Source of the DNA: Aliiroseovarius sp. S1123
GTDB lineage: Bacteria > Pseudomonadota > Alphaproteobacteria > Rhodobacterales > Rhodobacteraceae
Direction: 5' to 3'
DNA: 64,000 bases
Assembly (NCBI RefSeq): GCF_023015885.1
Contig: NZ_JALKBE010000005.1
Coordinates: 62,001-126,000 of the forward strand
How positions within the stretch are numbered: position 1 is the first letter of the stretch; each line of letters starts with the position of its first letter. Made by a program: the position numbers and the translations under genes. The notes under the pieces were generated by a model, which was not told the origin of the DNA, ran no database searches, and saw only the letters and a list, made by a program, of their open reading frames with translations. Of the stretch, positions 10,110 to 19,413 are shown in pieces.

Positions 10110-11527
10110 GGCAGCAGGTCCATCAGGCGGAACGCGGCGATGCGTTCGACCTGGCGGCAGGCCTCGGCAAATTCGGTGGCCCGGTCGTTATGGATGCGCC
10201 GCTTGAAGGCCGCCAGAATGGACGCCTTGTCGTGGTCTCGCACCGCTATGATGAAGGGAAAGCCGTGCTTGGCCACATAGTCTGAGTTCAGATGCACAAA
10301 GGTTTCGCGCTCTTGGTCCGTCAACATGTCCAGCCCGGCGCTGGCTTGCTCGGATGTGCTTTCCGCAGTCAGTCGCCCCGCCGCCGCCAGTTTTCCCGCC
10401 AGATCGGGGTGCGCAGTCAGCACGTCCAGCCGTTCTTCTTCGCTGGCGGAGCGGAAGGCGCGGCAGAGCGCGTTGTGCAGACCCTTCGCGCTGTCATGCG
10501 CGGGGCCAAGCTCCAACTCGAAGGCGCGTTCGGCAACCCAAGCGGAGTGCTCGAAGATCCCACCGTATAGAGCAACGAAACGGTCGCGGGCCATCTGACT
10601 GGGGCGTTCGATCCGCCGGTGTGGGTGGTGAACCGCCCAATGCTCGGCAATCTCGATCCGGCGAGGACACCAGACATCGTCGTGACGTTGAATGTGGTCG
10701 ATAAACCGGCGAAGCCCCGCGATCTTACCGGGGCGCCCGATCAGGCGGCAGTGTAGCCCGACTGACATCATCGCAGGGCGACCTCCTGCCTGACCTTCCG
10801 CATAGAGCGTGTCAAAGGCGTCGATCAGATAGTCTCCGAAATCACCGCCTGTCACCCATCCCGGCGCGGTGGCAAAGCGCATGTCATTGGCTTCCAGCGT
10901 GTAGGGGATGATCAGCTGATCACGCTCGCCGATCTCGGCCCAATAGGGCAGATCATCGTCATAGGTGTCCGAGACATAGTCAAACCCGCCATGCTCGGCG
11001 ACCAGTCGCACGGTGTTTTCGGAACACCGCCCGGTGTACCAACCGCGCGGAGGCGTGCCGACGACCTCGGTATGCAGACGCACCGCTTCGTTGATCGCGG
11101 CGCGTTCCTCGTCCTCGGGCATGTCTTTGTGTTCGACCCATTTCAACCCGTGGCTCGCGATTTCCCACCCGGCGTCCTGCATCGCGGCAACCTGTTCGGG
11201 GCTGCGCGCAAGGGCAGACGCCACGCCATAGACCGTCACCGGAATATCCGCGCCGGTGAACAGGCGATGCAGCCGCCAGAACCCCGCCCGCGCGCCGTAT
11301 TCATAGATGCTTTCCATGTTCCAATGCCGCTGGCCGGGCCACTGGGCGGCACCGGGAATGTCGGACAGGAACGCCTCGGACGCGGCATCGCCGTGCAGCA
11401 CGCAGTTCTCTCCGCCTTCCTCGTAGTTCAAGACAAACTGGACCGCGATCTTGGCATCATTGGGCCAATCCGGGTTGGGGGGTGTCGGCCCGTGGCCGCG
11501 CATGTCACGGGTGTATCTGTCGGGCAT
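10106..11527 (-). CDS. puuE: Allantoinase PuuE fused to OHCU decarboxylase UraD
   Basis: A 473-residue fusion with two purine-catabolism activities. Residues 1-300 are a polysaccharide-deacetylase-fold allantoinase of the PuuE type ([41 protein letters not shown]). Residues about 310-473 are 2-oxo-4-hydroxy-4-carboxy-5-ureidoimidazoline decarboxylase, UraD ([38 protein letters not shown]). Together they turn the product of hydroxyisourate hydrolase into S-allantoin and then allantoate. I chose the ATG at 11527, preceded by GAGGGAA and matching the usual MPDRYxRDMRG start, over an in-frame upstream start that would overlap uraH's leader. It is divergent from uraH and overlaps allA. Confidence 0.9.
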   Translation of the reverse strand: MPDRYTRDMRGHGPTPPNPDWPNDAKIAVQFVLNYEEGGENCVLHGDAASEAFLSDIPGAAQWPGQRHWNMESIYEYGARAGFWRLHRLFTGADIPVTVYGVASALARSPEQVAAMQDAGWEIASHGLKWVEHKDMPEDEERAAINEAVRLHTEVVGTPPRGWYTGRCSENTVRLVAEHGGFDYVSDTYDDDLPYWAEIGERDQLIIPYTLEANDMRFATAPGWVTGGDFGDYLIDAFDTLYAEGQAGGRPAMMSVGLHCRLIGRPGKIAGLRRFIDHIQRHDDVWCPRRIEIAEHWAVHHPHRRIERPSQMARDRFVALYGGIFEHSAWVAERAFELELGPAHDSAKGLHNALCRAFRSASEEERLDVLTAHPDLAGKLAAAGRLTAESTSEQASAGLDMLTDQERETFVHLNSDYVAKHGFPFIIAVRDHDKASILAAFKRRIHNDRATEFAEACRQVERIAAFRLMDLLP

Positions 11528-11639
11528 GGGTTCCCTCGTGCTTGGTTCCCCTCCACCCTTCCAAGGAACCGGGTTCAGGTCAAATGGGATTGCTCGTTGG
11601 CGCGGTTCCCTCGATAGTGGAGCAACGAAAGGACATATC

Positions 11640-11993
11640 ATGACCGGATATCTGACCACCCACGTTCTGGACACGGCGCGTGGCTGCCCCGCGCCGGGCT
11701 TGCGCATTGACCTTTACCGGATCGAAGGCGAAGTGCGAGCGCTGTTGAAAACCCTTGTGACGAATGACGATGGGCGGACAGATGAACAGATCCTGCCTGC
11801 GGAAGAGTTCGAGGTCGGAACCTATGAGTTGGTCTTCCACGCGGGCGACTATCTGCGGGCCTCTGGTCAAGATGGCGCAAGCCCGCTTTTCCTTGATGTG
11901 ATCCCAATCCGCTTTGGCATGACCGAACAGGCGCACTATCACGTGCCACTTTTACTGTCGCCCTACGGGTACTCGACTTATCGCGGAAGTTAA
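11640..11993 (+). CDS. uraH: 5-hydroxyisourate hydrolase (transthyretin-like)
   Basis: A 117-residue member of the transthyretin-like family that hydrolyses 5-hydroxyisourate to OHCU after urate oxidation. The N-terminal motif [17 protein letters not shown] contains the catalytic-site His, Arg is at the expected position further on, and the protein ends in the family hallmark YRGS. The ATG at 11640 was chosen because the family starts just before TTHVLD and AAAGGA lies before it; the frame is open further upstream but that part is the puuE leader. It is transcribed away from puuE-allA, giving a divergent urate-to-glyoxylate module. No uricase or xanthine dehydrogenase is in the window. Confidence 0.94.
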   Translation: MTGYLTTHVLDTARGCPAPGLRIDLYRIEGEVRALLKTLVTNDDGRTDEQILPAEEFEVGTYELVFHAGDYLRASGQDGASPLFLDVIPIRFGMTEQAHYHVPLLLSPYGYSTYRGS

Positions 11994-12106
11994 TTCCGTT
12001 TCAAAACAAAACCTTGAAGTTTTTGCGACTTTTCCCGCCGCGTATGCGACCCATCGCCACCCGCGCTTTCGCTTGACTCGTCCCCGCCTGTTCTGACATT
12101 CAAGGC

Positions 12107-12300
12107 CAGCGATCGGTTTCGCGTGTGCAGAAGCACCGCGGAAGTAATAGGGAACCCGGTGAGGTGTAGCCAACAGGCGCCAAATCCAGGACTGCCCCCG
12201 CAACTGTGAGCGGCGAGCGAAGCTGAACATGCCACTGGGTCCGCCCCGGGAAGGCCAGCCAAGCAAAGACCCGCAAGTCAGGAGACCTGCCGGACGCTGG
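12107..12300 (+). ncRNA. Cobalamin (AdoCbl) riboswitch
   Basis: The 434 bases between uraH and the next gene hold a cobalamin riboswitch. The B12 box is at 12273-12291 (GCAAGTCAGGAGACCTGCC), and upstream are further conserved blocks: GGGAACCCGGTG near 12151, CCAAATCCAGGACTGCCCCCGCAACTGTGA near 12180 (given here only as its known core, GCCCCCGCAACTGT), and CCACTGGG near 12232. It sits in the leader of a cobalt-uptake operon, so high coenzyme B12 is expected to lower expression. Outer boundaries are approximate. Bases 11994-12106 before it probably contain the promoter; I see no clear consensus. Confidence 0.93.
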
Positions 12301-12427
12301 GCAAATGCCCATTTCCACCGGACGCCGGGGTGAGCGTCTGGCCCGGCGGTCCAAAGACCCTCCCGTGCCAATACCCCGTTCGTTCATTCTGATTGCAGGG
12401 CAACCTGCGACGTCGAATGAGGACGAC

Positions 12428-13213
12428 ATGAAAAAGACTGTTCTGGCCGCTGCACTGGCCACTTTAATTCCCGTTGGCGCGCAGGCGCATTTCCTGCTGC
12501 AACACACCGATGAGGTGCTGATCGACAGGCCCGGCGATGTGCCGGTTGGCTTGATCTTCTGGCACCCGATGGAGAACGGGCACGCCATGGATATGGACGC
12601 TCCGCAAGAGTTCTTCATGATCCACAATGGCGAAAAGACCGACCTGATGGATCGCGTGGCGCCTGCCATGTTCAAGGGCATGAGCAATGAAGCTGCGGCT
12701 TTCACCGCCTCCGTTCCGGTCAAGCGCTCGGGCGACTATGTGGTCGTGACCGTGCCTGCGCCGTATTACGAGGAAAGCGAAGGCATCTACATCCAGCAGA
12801 TCACCAAGTCGGTTCTGAACCGCAACACGCTGCCCACCGATTGGGATCAGCCCGTTGGCCTGCCGACCGAGATCCTGCCGCTGAACAAACCCTATAACGT
12901 CGTCGTTGGCTCGACCTTCTCGGGCGTGGTTCTGTCCGAAGGCAAGCCCGTCGCGGGCGCCGAGATCGAGATCGAATACATGGCCTCCGAGCCCGATCTT
13001 ACCGTGTTTGCAGCCACCGAAAGCACAGTCAGCCCGATGCCCGGCGGCACCATCGTGGCCCTGACCGACGCAAACGGCGTCTTCACCTTCGGCATTCCGA
13101 AAGCGGGCAATTGGGGCTTTGCGGCCTTGGGGTCGGGCCCGGCAACCGAACACAACGGCAAAGAGCTGAGCCAAGACGCGGTTCTGTGGATCAACGCCTC
13201 CGAGCTGAAATAG
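12428..13213 (+). CDS. DUF4198 periplasmic protein of a cobalt transport operon
   Basis: A 261-residue exported protein with a clear signal peptide (MKKTVLAAALATLIPVGAQA, then HFLL). The mature part fits the DUF4198 family, which includes NikK-type accessory components of nickel and cobalt ECF transporters. A carboxypeptidase-regulatory-like beta domain appears from about residue 155 (FSGVVLSEGKPVAGAEIEIEY). A His immediately after the cleavage site could bind metal, which is inference. The ATG at 12428 was chosen because it gives the signal peptide; an upstream in-frame stretch runs through the riboswitch expression region. It is first in the operon before cbiM, ten bases away. Role: probably periplasmic metal capture or transporter assembly. 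Confidence 0.8.
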   Translation: MKKTVLAAALATLIPVGAQAHFLLQHTDEVLIDRPGDVPVGLIFWHPMENGHAMDMDAPQEFFMIHNGEKTDLMDRVAPAMFKGMSNEAAAFTASVPVKRSGDYVVVTVPAPYYEESEGIYIQQITKSVLNRNTLPTDWDQPVGLPTEILPLNKPYNVVVGSTFSGVVLSEGKPVAGAEIEIEYMASEPDLTVFAATESTVSPMPGGTIVALTDANGVFTFGIPKAGNWGFAALGSGPATEHNGKELSQDAVLWINASELK

Positions 13214-13223
13214 GGAACGCGCG

Positions 13224-13841
13224 ATGCACATTGTAGATGGAGCCCTGTCAAATCCCGTGCTGATCGGCGGCGCGGTGTTGGCTGTGGGCGGGATCGCGAT
13301 GGGCCTGAAGAAACTGCCTCTGGAACGTATTCCAGCGGCAGGTGTGCTGTCTGCCAGCTTCTTCGTGGCCTCGCTGATCCATGTGCCCATTGGCCCAAGC
13401 TCGGTCCACCTGATCCTGAACGGATTGGCGGGGCTGGTTCTGGGCTGGGCGGCATTCCCGGCGCTGTTTGTCGGGCTCTTGTTGCAGGCCGTGTTCTTTG
13501 GCTTCGGCGGGTTGACTGTGCTGGGCGTGAATGCGGTGAATATTGCGGGTCCGGCCGTTTTGGCCGGGCTGATCTTCGGGCGCCTCGTATCGCGTGGTGG
13601 CCCCATGCAGGGCGCGATCTGGGGTGGTCTTGGTGGCGGTTTTGCCATCGCTGCGACGACGCTGGCCGTTGCGTTCTCGCTGGCTTTGTCGGGGGACGAA
13701 TTCGTGCCCGCTGCCAAGCTGGTCTTCGTGGCGCATATCCCCGTTATCGTGATCGAAGCGCTTTTGTCCGGGGCCGCCATCTTCCTGGCCCGTCGCGTGA
13801 AGCCCGAGCTTTTCGCAGGCTCGAAAGGGGGCTGGACATGA
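13224..13841 (+). CDS. cbiM: Cobalt ECF transporter substrate-binding membrane protein CbiM
   Basis: A 205-residue polytopic membrane protein of the CbiM/NikM family, the S component that binds Co2+. It starts MHIVDGALS, the hallmark N-terminus in which the amino group and His2 coordinate the metal. HVPIGPSSVHLILNGLAGLVLG in the third segment carries the second conserved His group (described here without full quotation of longer motifs). Six or so membrane helices are visible. No CbiN follows; instead the next gene is a NikL-type protein. Cobalt rather than nickel is favoured by the B12 riboswitch at the head of the operon. The stop overlaps the next start by four bases. Confidence 0.92.
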   Translation: MHIVDGALSNPVLIGGAVLAVGGIAMGLKKLPLERIPAAGVLSASFFVASLIHVPIGPSSVHLILNGLAGLVLGWAAFPALFVGLLLQAVFFGFGGLTVLGVNAVNIAGPAVLAGLIFGRLVSRGGPMQGAIWGGLGGGFAIAATTLAVAFSLALSGDEFVPAAKLVFVAHIPVIVIEALLSGAAIFLARRVKPELFAGSKGGWT

Positions 13842-14422
13842 TCCGATCCCTTATCCTGATCGCCGCCTTGGCGGCGCCGATGCCAGCGCTGGCCCATAAC
13901 GTAATCTCGTCGGTCTTCCCGTCCGGGTCTGACATCGAAGGCGAGGTGGGCTTTTCCAGCGGCGACATGGCTACCGATCTGCTGATCGAGGTCTTCGACG
14001 ATGCTGGCAACAAGCTGGGTGAGACGGTGACCGATGCGGACGGGTTTTTCCTCTACACCCCCACGCAACCCATCACCCATATCTTCCGTGGTGATCTGGG
14101 CGCAGGCCACGTGGCCGAGGTCATGATGCCCGCGTCCGAGGTTGCCGCGCTGATGGGTCGGGAGGCTGCGGCGTCGACGGCTTCGGCTTCCGTCGGAACC
14201 CCAACGGCGCCTACGGCGGCTCTAGCTGGCCTGTCCGATCAGGCACGCGCCGAGCTTGCGACCATGATCCGGACCGAGCTGCGCCCCCTGCGGCAGGAAA
14301 TCAGCGCCTATAAGAACAAGAACAATCTGCAGACCATTTTGGGCGGGCTGGGCTATATCGCGGGCCTGTTCGGCCTTGGCTTCTACATCGCGGCACGCCG
14401 CAAGATGGAGGGCGGCAAATGA
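13838..14422 (+). CDS. NikL/CbiL-type accessory membrane protein of the cobalt transporter
   Basis: A 194-residue protein with an N-terminal signal peptide (MIRSLILIAALAAPMPALA, then HNV), a periplasmic beta-sandwich-like domain (about 20-95), an Ala/Ser/Thr linker, a charged helical part and one C-terminal membrane helix (about 166-187) followed by basic residues. This plan, and its place between cbiM and cbiQ, fit the NikL/CbiL component that replaces CbiN in many proteobacterial Ni/Co ECF systems. The mature protein again begins with His, like the DUF4198 neighbour. Start and stop overlap both neighbours by four bases, indicating translational coupling. The exact function of this component is not established. 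Confidence 0.75.
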   Translation: MIRSLILIAALAAPMPALAHNVISSVFPSGSDIEGEVGFSSGDMATDLLIEVFDDAGNKLGETVTDADGFFLYTPTQPITHIFRGDLGAGHVAEVMMPASEVAALMGREAAASTASASVGTPTAPTAALAGLSDQARAELATMIRTELRPLRQEISAYKNKNNLQTILGGLGYIAGLFGLGFYIAARRKMEGGK

Positions 14423-15207
14423 CCTATGTCCTGACCGGCGAAGACAAGCCGCTTACAGGCTTTGGAGCGCTTCGCGCGGCGGTGTCCTCGCTTGATCCGC
14501 GGATGCGGATTGTGATGACTGTGATCTATGCCGTGACCGTGGTTGCGCTGGACGATCTGCGGGTTCTGTCCGGCGCGTTGGTCCTGTCGATGTGGCTTCT
14601 GGCGATCTCGGGTCTGCCGTTTCAGAAGACGCTGAAGCGCATGGCGATGATGGATGGGTTCATCATCTTCACCCTGATCCTTTTGCCCTTCACCATGCCC
14701 GGCACGCCGATGTTTTCGGTGTTCGGATTTGACGCCACGTGGGAGGGCCTGTGGCGCGCGACCGAGATTGCGCTGACCGCGAACGCCGTCATTCTGGCGG
14801 TGATGACGCTGGTCGGATCAATGGAGCCGGTGACGATGGGTCACGCCCTTTTCGCGCTAAAAACGCCCGAGCGGCTGGTGCATCTGATGATGTTCACGAT
14901 CCGCTATATCGACGTCCTGCGCGAGGAATATCTGCGTCTTCGCACCTCGATGAAACTGCGCGGGTTCCGGCCCGGCACCAACTGGCACACCTATCGCAGC
15001 TATGGCTATTTGGTGGGCATGATGCTGGTGCGCGCGATCGAGCGGTCCGAGCGTATTCTGGCGGCGATGAAGTGCCGGGGGTTCTGTGGTCGGATCGTGC
15101 TGTTGGAAGAGTTCCGTCTGACCCGGACGGACCTAATGTTTGCAGGCGCGATGGTGCTTGCGCTGACTGCCCTGATCTGGGCCGAGGTCGCTTATGCCGC
15201 TGCTTGA
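14419..15207 (+). CDS. cbiQ: Cobalt ECF transporter transmembrane component CbiQ
   Basis: A 262-residue EcfT-family protein that couples the CbiO ATPase to CbiM. Hydrophobic segments occur at roughly 30-65, 75-95, 115-135 and 240-260. The cytoplasmic coupling region holds the conserved MKLRGFRPG and, later, AAMKCRGFCG, corresponding to the two x-R-G boxes that dock to the ATPase. It overlaps the NikL-type gene by four bases upstream and cbiO by fourteen bases downstream. Confidence 0.92.
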   Translation: MTYVLTGEDKPLTGFGALRAAVSSLDPRMRIVMTVIYAVTVVALDDLRVLSGALVLSMWLLAISGLPFQKTLKRMAMMDGFIIFTLILLPFTMPGTPMFSVFGFDATWEGLWRATEIALTANAVILAVMTLVGSMEPVTMGHALFALKTPERLVHLMMFTIRYIDVLREEYLRLRTSMKLRGFRPGTNWHTYRSYGYLVGMMLVRAIERSERILAAMKCRGFCGRIVLLEEFRLTRTDLMFAGAMVLALTALIWAEVAYAAA

Positions 15208-15844
15208 AATCAATGACATCCATTTCGCCTATCCGGGGCTTGAGCCGGTGTTGGACGGGGCATCCATGCGGATGGACCCGGGCGAGCGGCTGTCGATTGT
15301 CGGGCCGAATGGCGCGGGCAAGTCAACGCTATTGAAGCTCATCATGGGGCTGTTGCAGCCGGATGCGGGCACCATCACCGCCTTCAGCAAACCCCGCGCC
15401 GAGGAAGCGGATTTCCACGAAGTGCGCCGCCGTATCGGTTTTGTCTTTCAGGATGCCGACGACCAGCTGTTCTGCCCCACCGTGGCCGAGGACGTGGCCT
15501 TTGGTCCCCTGAACCTTGGCAAGTCGAAGGACGAAGCGCTGGCCATCGTTGATCAGGTGCTGACCCGCCTTGGCCTGATGCATCTGCGTGACCGGATCAC
15601 GCACAAGCTGTCGGGTGGCGAAAAACGTTTGGTGACGCTGGCGACCGTGCTGGCGATGGAGCCCGAAGTGCTGATCTTGGACGAGCCTACCAACGCGCTG
15701 GACCCGGACAACTATGCCCGCTTGACCGAGATCCTGAAAGGGTTGGATCAGGCGATCCTTCTGGTCAGCCACGCCCCCGATTTCCGGGCCGAGATCGCGC
15801 CCGAGGGGTACCGGTTGGAAAATCGAAAACTGGTGCGGATCTAA
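15194..15844 (+). CDS. cbiO: Cobalt ECF transporter ATP-binding protein CbiO
   Basis: A 216-residue ABC ATPase. Walker A is GPNGAGKST (near residue 37-45), the Q-loop is FVFQDADDQLFCPTV, the signature LSGGEKRLV, Walker B VLILDEPTNALD, and the H-loop LLVSHAPD. It is a little short at the C-terminus, which is common for CbiO used with a single T subunit. It closes the riboswitch-controlled cobalt operon and converges with the following ABC transporter operon, overlapping its ATPase gene by four bases. I see no intrinsic terminator between the two operons. Confidence 0.92.
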   Translation: MPLLEINDIHFAYPGLEPVLDGASMRMDPGERLSIVGPNGAGKSTLLKLIMGLLQPDAGTITAFSKPRAEEADFHEVRRRIGFVFQDADDQLFCPTVAEDVAFGPLNLGKSKDEALAIVDQVLTRLGLMHLRDRITHKLSGGEKRLVTLATVLAMEPEVLILDEPTNALDPDNYARLTEILKGLDQAILLVSHAPDFRAEIAPEGYRLENRKLVRI

Positions 15845-16473
15845 CCCAGACGCACGACCTCGCCCCCAGCCGCATCCGCATCTTCCTGATCATGGGTGAC
15901 CATCAGAACGGGCAGAGCGCGGGCGTTGGCGTGGTCAAACACCAGCGCGCGCACCTGTTCGCGCAGGGCGGCATCAAGGCCGGAAAAGGGCTCGTCCAGC
16001 AACAGCGCCTTTGGCTCGGACAGAAGCATCCGCATCAGCGCCACCCGTGCACGTTGCCCGCCGGACAGGGTTTCGGGGTCGCGATCGGCAAAGCCCTCCA
16101 ACCCCACTTCGGCCAGAGCCGTATCAATCTGCGTGCGGCGTTCCGCGCGGGTGCCACCTTGGGCAAGCCCGAAGGCCAGATTGGCCCCAACGCTGAGATG
16201 CGGGAACAAAAGCGCGTCTTGGAACAGGATCCCGACACACCGATCCTCGGGCGGCAAGGGCAGTAGGTCGCGGCCTTTCAAACGGACATGGCCGTGTAGC
16301 GCGAACGCCGGGGGCAGGGTGCCAATGATCGCGGACAGTAGCGTGGATTTCCCCACGCCGCTGGGCCCCATGATGGTCAGCACCGATCCGGGCGCGACAT
16401 GTGTGTCGATCTCGATCAGTTTGGCGCCGTCTTTCAGGATGCAGACATGATCCAGATGCAATCCGTTAGCCAT
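15841..16473 (-). CDS. ynjD: ABC transporter ATP-binding protein, YnjD-like
   Basis: A 210-residue ABC ATPase with Walker A GPSGVGKST, signature LSGGQRARVAL, Walker B ALLLDEPFSGLD and H-loop MVTHDQED. Such short ATPases in a YnjBCD set resemble those of thiamine and iron importers. The start overlaps the permease gene by eight bases. It is the last gene in the ynjF-ynjB-ynjC-ynjD order read leftward. The substrate of YnjBCD systems is not established; a thiamine-related or other small cofactor has been suggested only by similarity of the family. Confidence 0.85.
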   Translation of the reverse strand: MANGLHLDHVCILKDGAKLIEIDTHVAPGSVLTIMGPSGVGKSTLLSAIIGTLPPAFALHGHVRLKGRDLLPLPPEDRCVGILFQDALLFPHLSVGANLAFGLAQGGTRAERRTQIDTALAEVGLEGFADRDPETLSGGQRARVALMRMLLSEPKALLLDEPFSGLDAALREQVRALVFDHANARALPVLMVTHDQEDADAAGGEVVRLG

Positions 16474-18160
16474 TCAAAAGCCCCTTTCGGTTGCGCCATA
16501 CCAAAGCGGGCAGCGCCAAGGCCAGCGCGAAGGGCAGCATCGCGGCGGCAGTTTGCATCAGGCCGAAGACGCCAATGGCGCGGCGATCTCCGCCCGAGGC
16601 GAGCGCGACGGCCTCGGTCGTCAGGGTCTCGACCCGGCCTCCTCCCGCCAGCAGCGTCGGCAGGTATTGCCCGACAGACACGGCAACGCCCACAGCAGTG
16701 GCGGTCAGCAGCGGGGCCAGCAGCATCGGCAGGCGCACACGCCACAGGATCTGGTTCGGCGTGGCCCCTAGCGCTTTGGCAACGGTGGCTTGGCGTCTGT
16801 CCCATGCGCTCCACGGGCCTTCCAGCGACAGGCGCAGATAAGGCAGGACAAAGACCAGATGCGCCAGAATGACGGGCAAGCGCCCCATACCCAACCCAAG
16901 GTTCAAAAGCAGCGTTTGCAACCCCGGTAGGAACGCCGTCTGCGGTAGGATCAGCGGAAGATAGATCAACCACATGCCCCGCTGGGTCAGGCGCAGGCCG
17001 TAGCGTTCCTCGGTCTCCAGACAGCCGATGGTCAGGATCATCCCGATGACGACCGAGACGCCAGCGATCAGCGCGGTCTCGCCCAACGCGTCCAGACTGC
17101 CGGTGCGGTGGCGCATCCAGCTGCGGAACGTGAACTGGTCGGGCAGAAGGTCAGGGAAGCTCCAGAACCCGGCGAAGGACCAGATGATCAGGCCGAGGAA
17201 GCCCAGAAGCAGGGACAGGGAAACGGTAGTGCCAAGGGCGAAGCCCGCGACGCGCAGTGGTGTGTCGCTGCGACCACGCCGTCCAGTCTGAATAAGGCGG
17301 CAGGCAAGGCGGGCGATCAGGTGCTCTCCCAGAAACCACAGGCCGACGCCCGCGACCACCAGCACCAGCTGCCACAGCGCGGCCGCGGCGGCGAGCAGGC
17401 GGAAGCCGATGTCAGGGTCCGACATCCAGCGCACGATCTGCACCGATAGCGTGGGCGGCGTCGACGGGCCAAGGATCACCGCCACATCCACCACCGACAT
17501 GGCCCATGTCAGGACCACAAGGACGGGAAGGCGGATGTGGGCGTAGAGCGCCGGGAAGATGGCGACCATCCACGCCTTGATGCGGCCGTAGCCCATGCTC
17601 TGGCTTAACGCCATTCGGCGGCGGCCGTCGATCTGACCAAGGGCGGCGATGGACATGAGCAGCAGGAACGGCACCTCTTTCACCACCATGCCTGCGATGA
17701 GGCTTAGCCCCCACGGGTCGTTCAGGATCAAAAGGTCCGGTGGGCGCTCCCATCCGGTCAGCCACGGCGAAAACAGCCGTGCAATCCAGCCCGAGGGGGC
17801 GATTAGAAAGGCCAGTCCGAAAGCGGCGGCGGCGTGGGGGACCGAGAGGAAGGGGGACAGCAGGCGTTCGAGCACGCGAAACCCGCGTGTGCCGGTCCAG
17901 CCTGCGAGGATCAGCGCCGTGATGGCCAAGGACAACAGCGCTGAAACAATGCCGGTGACCAGCGAAAGCCGGGAGGCATCTGACAGGCCGGGCCACTCCC
18001 AAAGCGCGCGGAAAGGATCGAGTGAGGGGCCGGTATGTCCACCCGCTGGAAAGTGCCCAAAGGCGGGCAGAAGCGTTCCCCACAGCCCTGCCACCAGCGG
18101 CCCCAGCAGAAACAGGACCGTCAGCAATGGAAACAGGGGAAGGCGGGGGAAGCGGATCAT
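16466..18160 (-). CDS. ynjC: ABC transporter permease (fused double permease), YnjC-like
   Basis: A 564-residue permease with two homologous halves, each with about six membrane helices and a binding-protein-dependent transport EAA-like loop (MGYGRIKAWMVAIFPALYA near 200; ALGATPNQILWRVRLPMLLA near 480). This tandem architecture is shared with thiamine (ThiP) and ferric iron permeases. I chose the ATG at 18160, giving MIRFPRLPLFPLL; a TTG at 18196 in frame is possible, and neither has a strong ribosome site. It lies between the binding protein and the ATPase, so a single polypeptide forms the whole membrane channel. Confidence 0.85.
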   Translation of the reverse strand: MIRFPRLPLFPLLTVLFLLGPLVAGLWGTLLPAFGHFPAGGHTGPSLDPFRALWEWPGLSDASRLSLVTGIVSALLSLAITALILAGWTGTRGFRVLERLLSPFLSVPHAAAAFGLAFLIAPSGWIARLFSPWLTGWERPPDLLILNDPWGLSLIAGMVVKEVPFLLLMSIAALGQIDGRRRMALSQSMGYGRIKAWMVAIFPALYAHIRLPVLVVLTWAMSVVDVAVILGPSTPPTLSVQIVRWMSDPDIGFRLLAAAAALWQLVLVVAGVGLWFLGEHLIARLACRLIQTGRRGRSDTPLRVAGFALGTTVSLSLLLGFLGLIIWSFAGFWSFPDLLPDQFTFRSWMRHRTGSLDALGETALIAGVSVVIGMILTIGCLETEERYGLRLTQRGMWLIYLPLILPQTAFLPGLQTLLLNLGLGMGRLPVILAHLVFVLPYLRLSLEGPWSAWDRRQATVAKALGATPNQILWRVRLPMLLAPLLTATAVGVAVSVGQYLPTLLAGGGRVETLTTEAVALASGGDRRAIGVFGLMQTAAAMLPFALALALPALVWRNRKGLLNG

Positions 18161-18204
18161 GTTCGGATACTGCCCCGCGCGCAGGACGCGGGGCAATCAA
18201 GAGT

Positions 18205-19413
18205 TTACTGAACGCCGTAGCGCGACTGCCAATCTTCGGCGATGCGGGTCATCCAGCTGGGGTGCGGTTCATCCTGCACGCGGCCAAGTTGGGCGGGCGT
18301 CAGTGTGGCGATGCCCAGATCCAGCGCGTCAAATCGGGCGCGGTCTTCGTCGGACAGCACGGCCATGTTCAGAACCGTGCCATAGCCCAGCACGTTCGGG
18401 TCTTGGGCGTTGGCCTGTGCCTCGGGCGACATCAGGAAGTCCGCCAGCACCATCGCGCCCGCTTTCGACCCCGAGTTATAGGGAATCGCCACGAAGGACG
18501 CGTTGCCGATTGTGCCTTTGTCCAAGACGAAGGTGCGTACGGTGTCCGGCAACTCGTAGTTTGCAATCGCGGTCGAGGCGGCGCTGGGGCTGAAGGACAC
18601 GGCCATGTCCAGCTCTCCGTCATTGATCAGCTGGATCTGGCGGGTGCCGTTGGGCGGATAGGCACGGCCCTCGCGCCAGAGGGTGGGGGTCAGCTCTTCC
18701 AGATAGGCCCAGAGCGGGGCGGTGACATCGGCGTAGTTTTCGTCCGACACGGGCGCGGCCAGAACCGAGGGGTCGTCCAGCAACTCGACCAGCATTTGCT
18801 TCAGGAAGGTTGTGCCCAAGAAATCGGGCGGCTGCGGATAGGTAAAGCGACCGGGATGGGCTTTGGCCCATTCCAAAATCGCGGCGGCCGAGGGCAGCGG
18901 CTTTGCGATATCAGCCGTGTCGTACATGAACACAACCTGCGCCATGGCCCATGGGGCTTCAAAGCCTTCGACAGGAACGGTGAAGTCGGTGCGGACGGTC
19001 TTGCCCTCGGCATCCACGAATTGCCAGTTCGGCAGGTCCTCGGCGAACGGGCCGAACAGCAATCCGTTGTCCTTCATCGAGGCAAAATTCGCCCCGTTAA
19101 TCCAGATCATGTCGATCGCGCCGTCATCATCTTGACCAGCCTGCTTTTCCGACAACACGCGGGTCACGGCGTCGGCGGTGTCGGTCAGTTTTACATGCTC
19201 CAGCGTCACGCCATAGCGCGCTTCGATCTGGTCGCCTGCCCATTCGATGAACGCGTTCGTGGTGGGTGAACCGCCCCATGCGTTCCAATAGACGGTCTGG
19301 CCTTTGGCTTCGTTCAGCACGGCATCCCAATTCGAGGGATCAGGATCAGCAAAGCTGGCCGTGGGCAGAAGGGTCGACGCCAAAAGGCTGGCGGCAAGAG
19401 CAAGGTGTTTCAT
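18205..19413 (-). CDS. ynjB: ABC transporter substrate-binding protein, YnjB-like
   Basis: A 402-residue extracellular solute-binding protein of the YnjB type. The signal peptide is MKHLALAASLLASTLLPTASFA. The mature protein begins PDPSNWDAVLNEAKGQTVYW, and YWNAWGG is typical of YnjB. The ATG at 19413 was taken because it starts the signal peptide, has GGAG before it, and overlaps the stop of the upstream gene in ATGA; an in-frame extension to 19512 would run through that gene. The gene is near the usual length (about 390-400). Ligand unknown. Confidence 0.87.
   Translation of the reverse strand: MKHLALAASLLASTLLPTASFADPDPSNWDAVLNEAKGQTVYWNAWGGSPTTNAFIEWAGDQIEARYGVTLEHVKLTDTADAVTRVLSEKQAGQDDDGAIDMIWINGANFASMKDNGLLFGPFAEDLPNWQFVDAEGKTVRTDFTVPVEGFEAPWAMAQVVFMYDTADIAKPLPSAAAILEWAKAHPGRFTYPQPPDFLGTTFLKQMLVELLDDPSVLAAPVSDENYADVTAPLWAYLEELTPTLWREGRAYPPNGTRQIQLINDGELDMAVSFSPSAASTAIANYELPDTVRTFVLDKGTIGNASFVAIPYNSGSKAGAMVLADFLMSPEAQANAQDPNVLGYGTVLNMAVLSDEDRARFDALDLGIATLTPAQLGRVQDEPHPSWMTRIAEDWQSRYGVQ

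Noticed and set aside
12464-14110. A 548-codon open frame on the minus strand across the cobalt operon
   Set aside because: It is the antisense of three well-supported genes, has no family motif and an Arg/Pro-rich composition typical of a GC-rich shadow frame.
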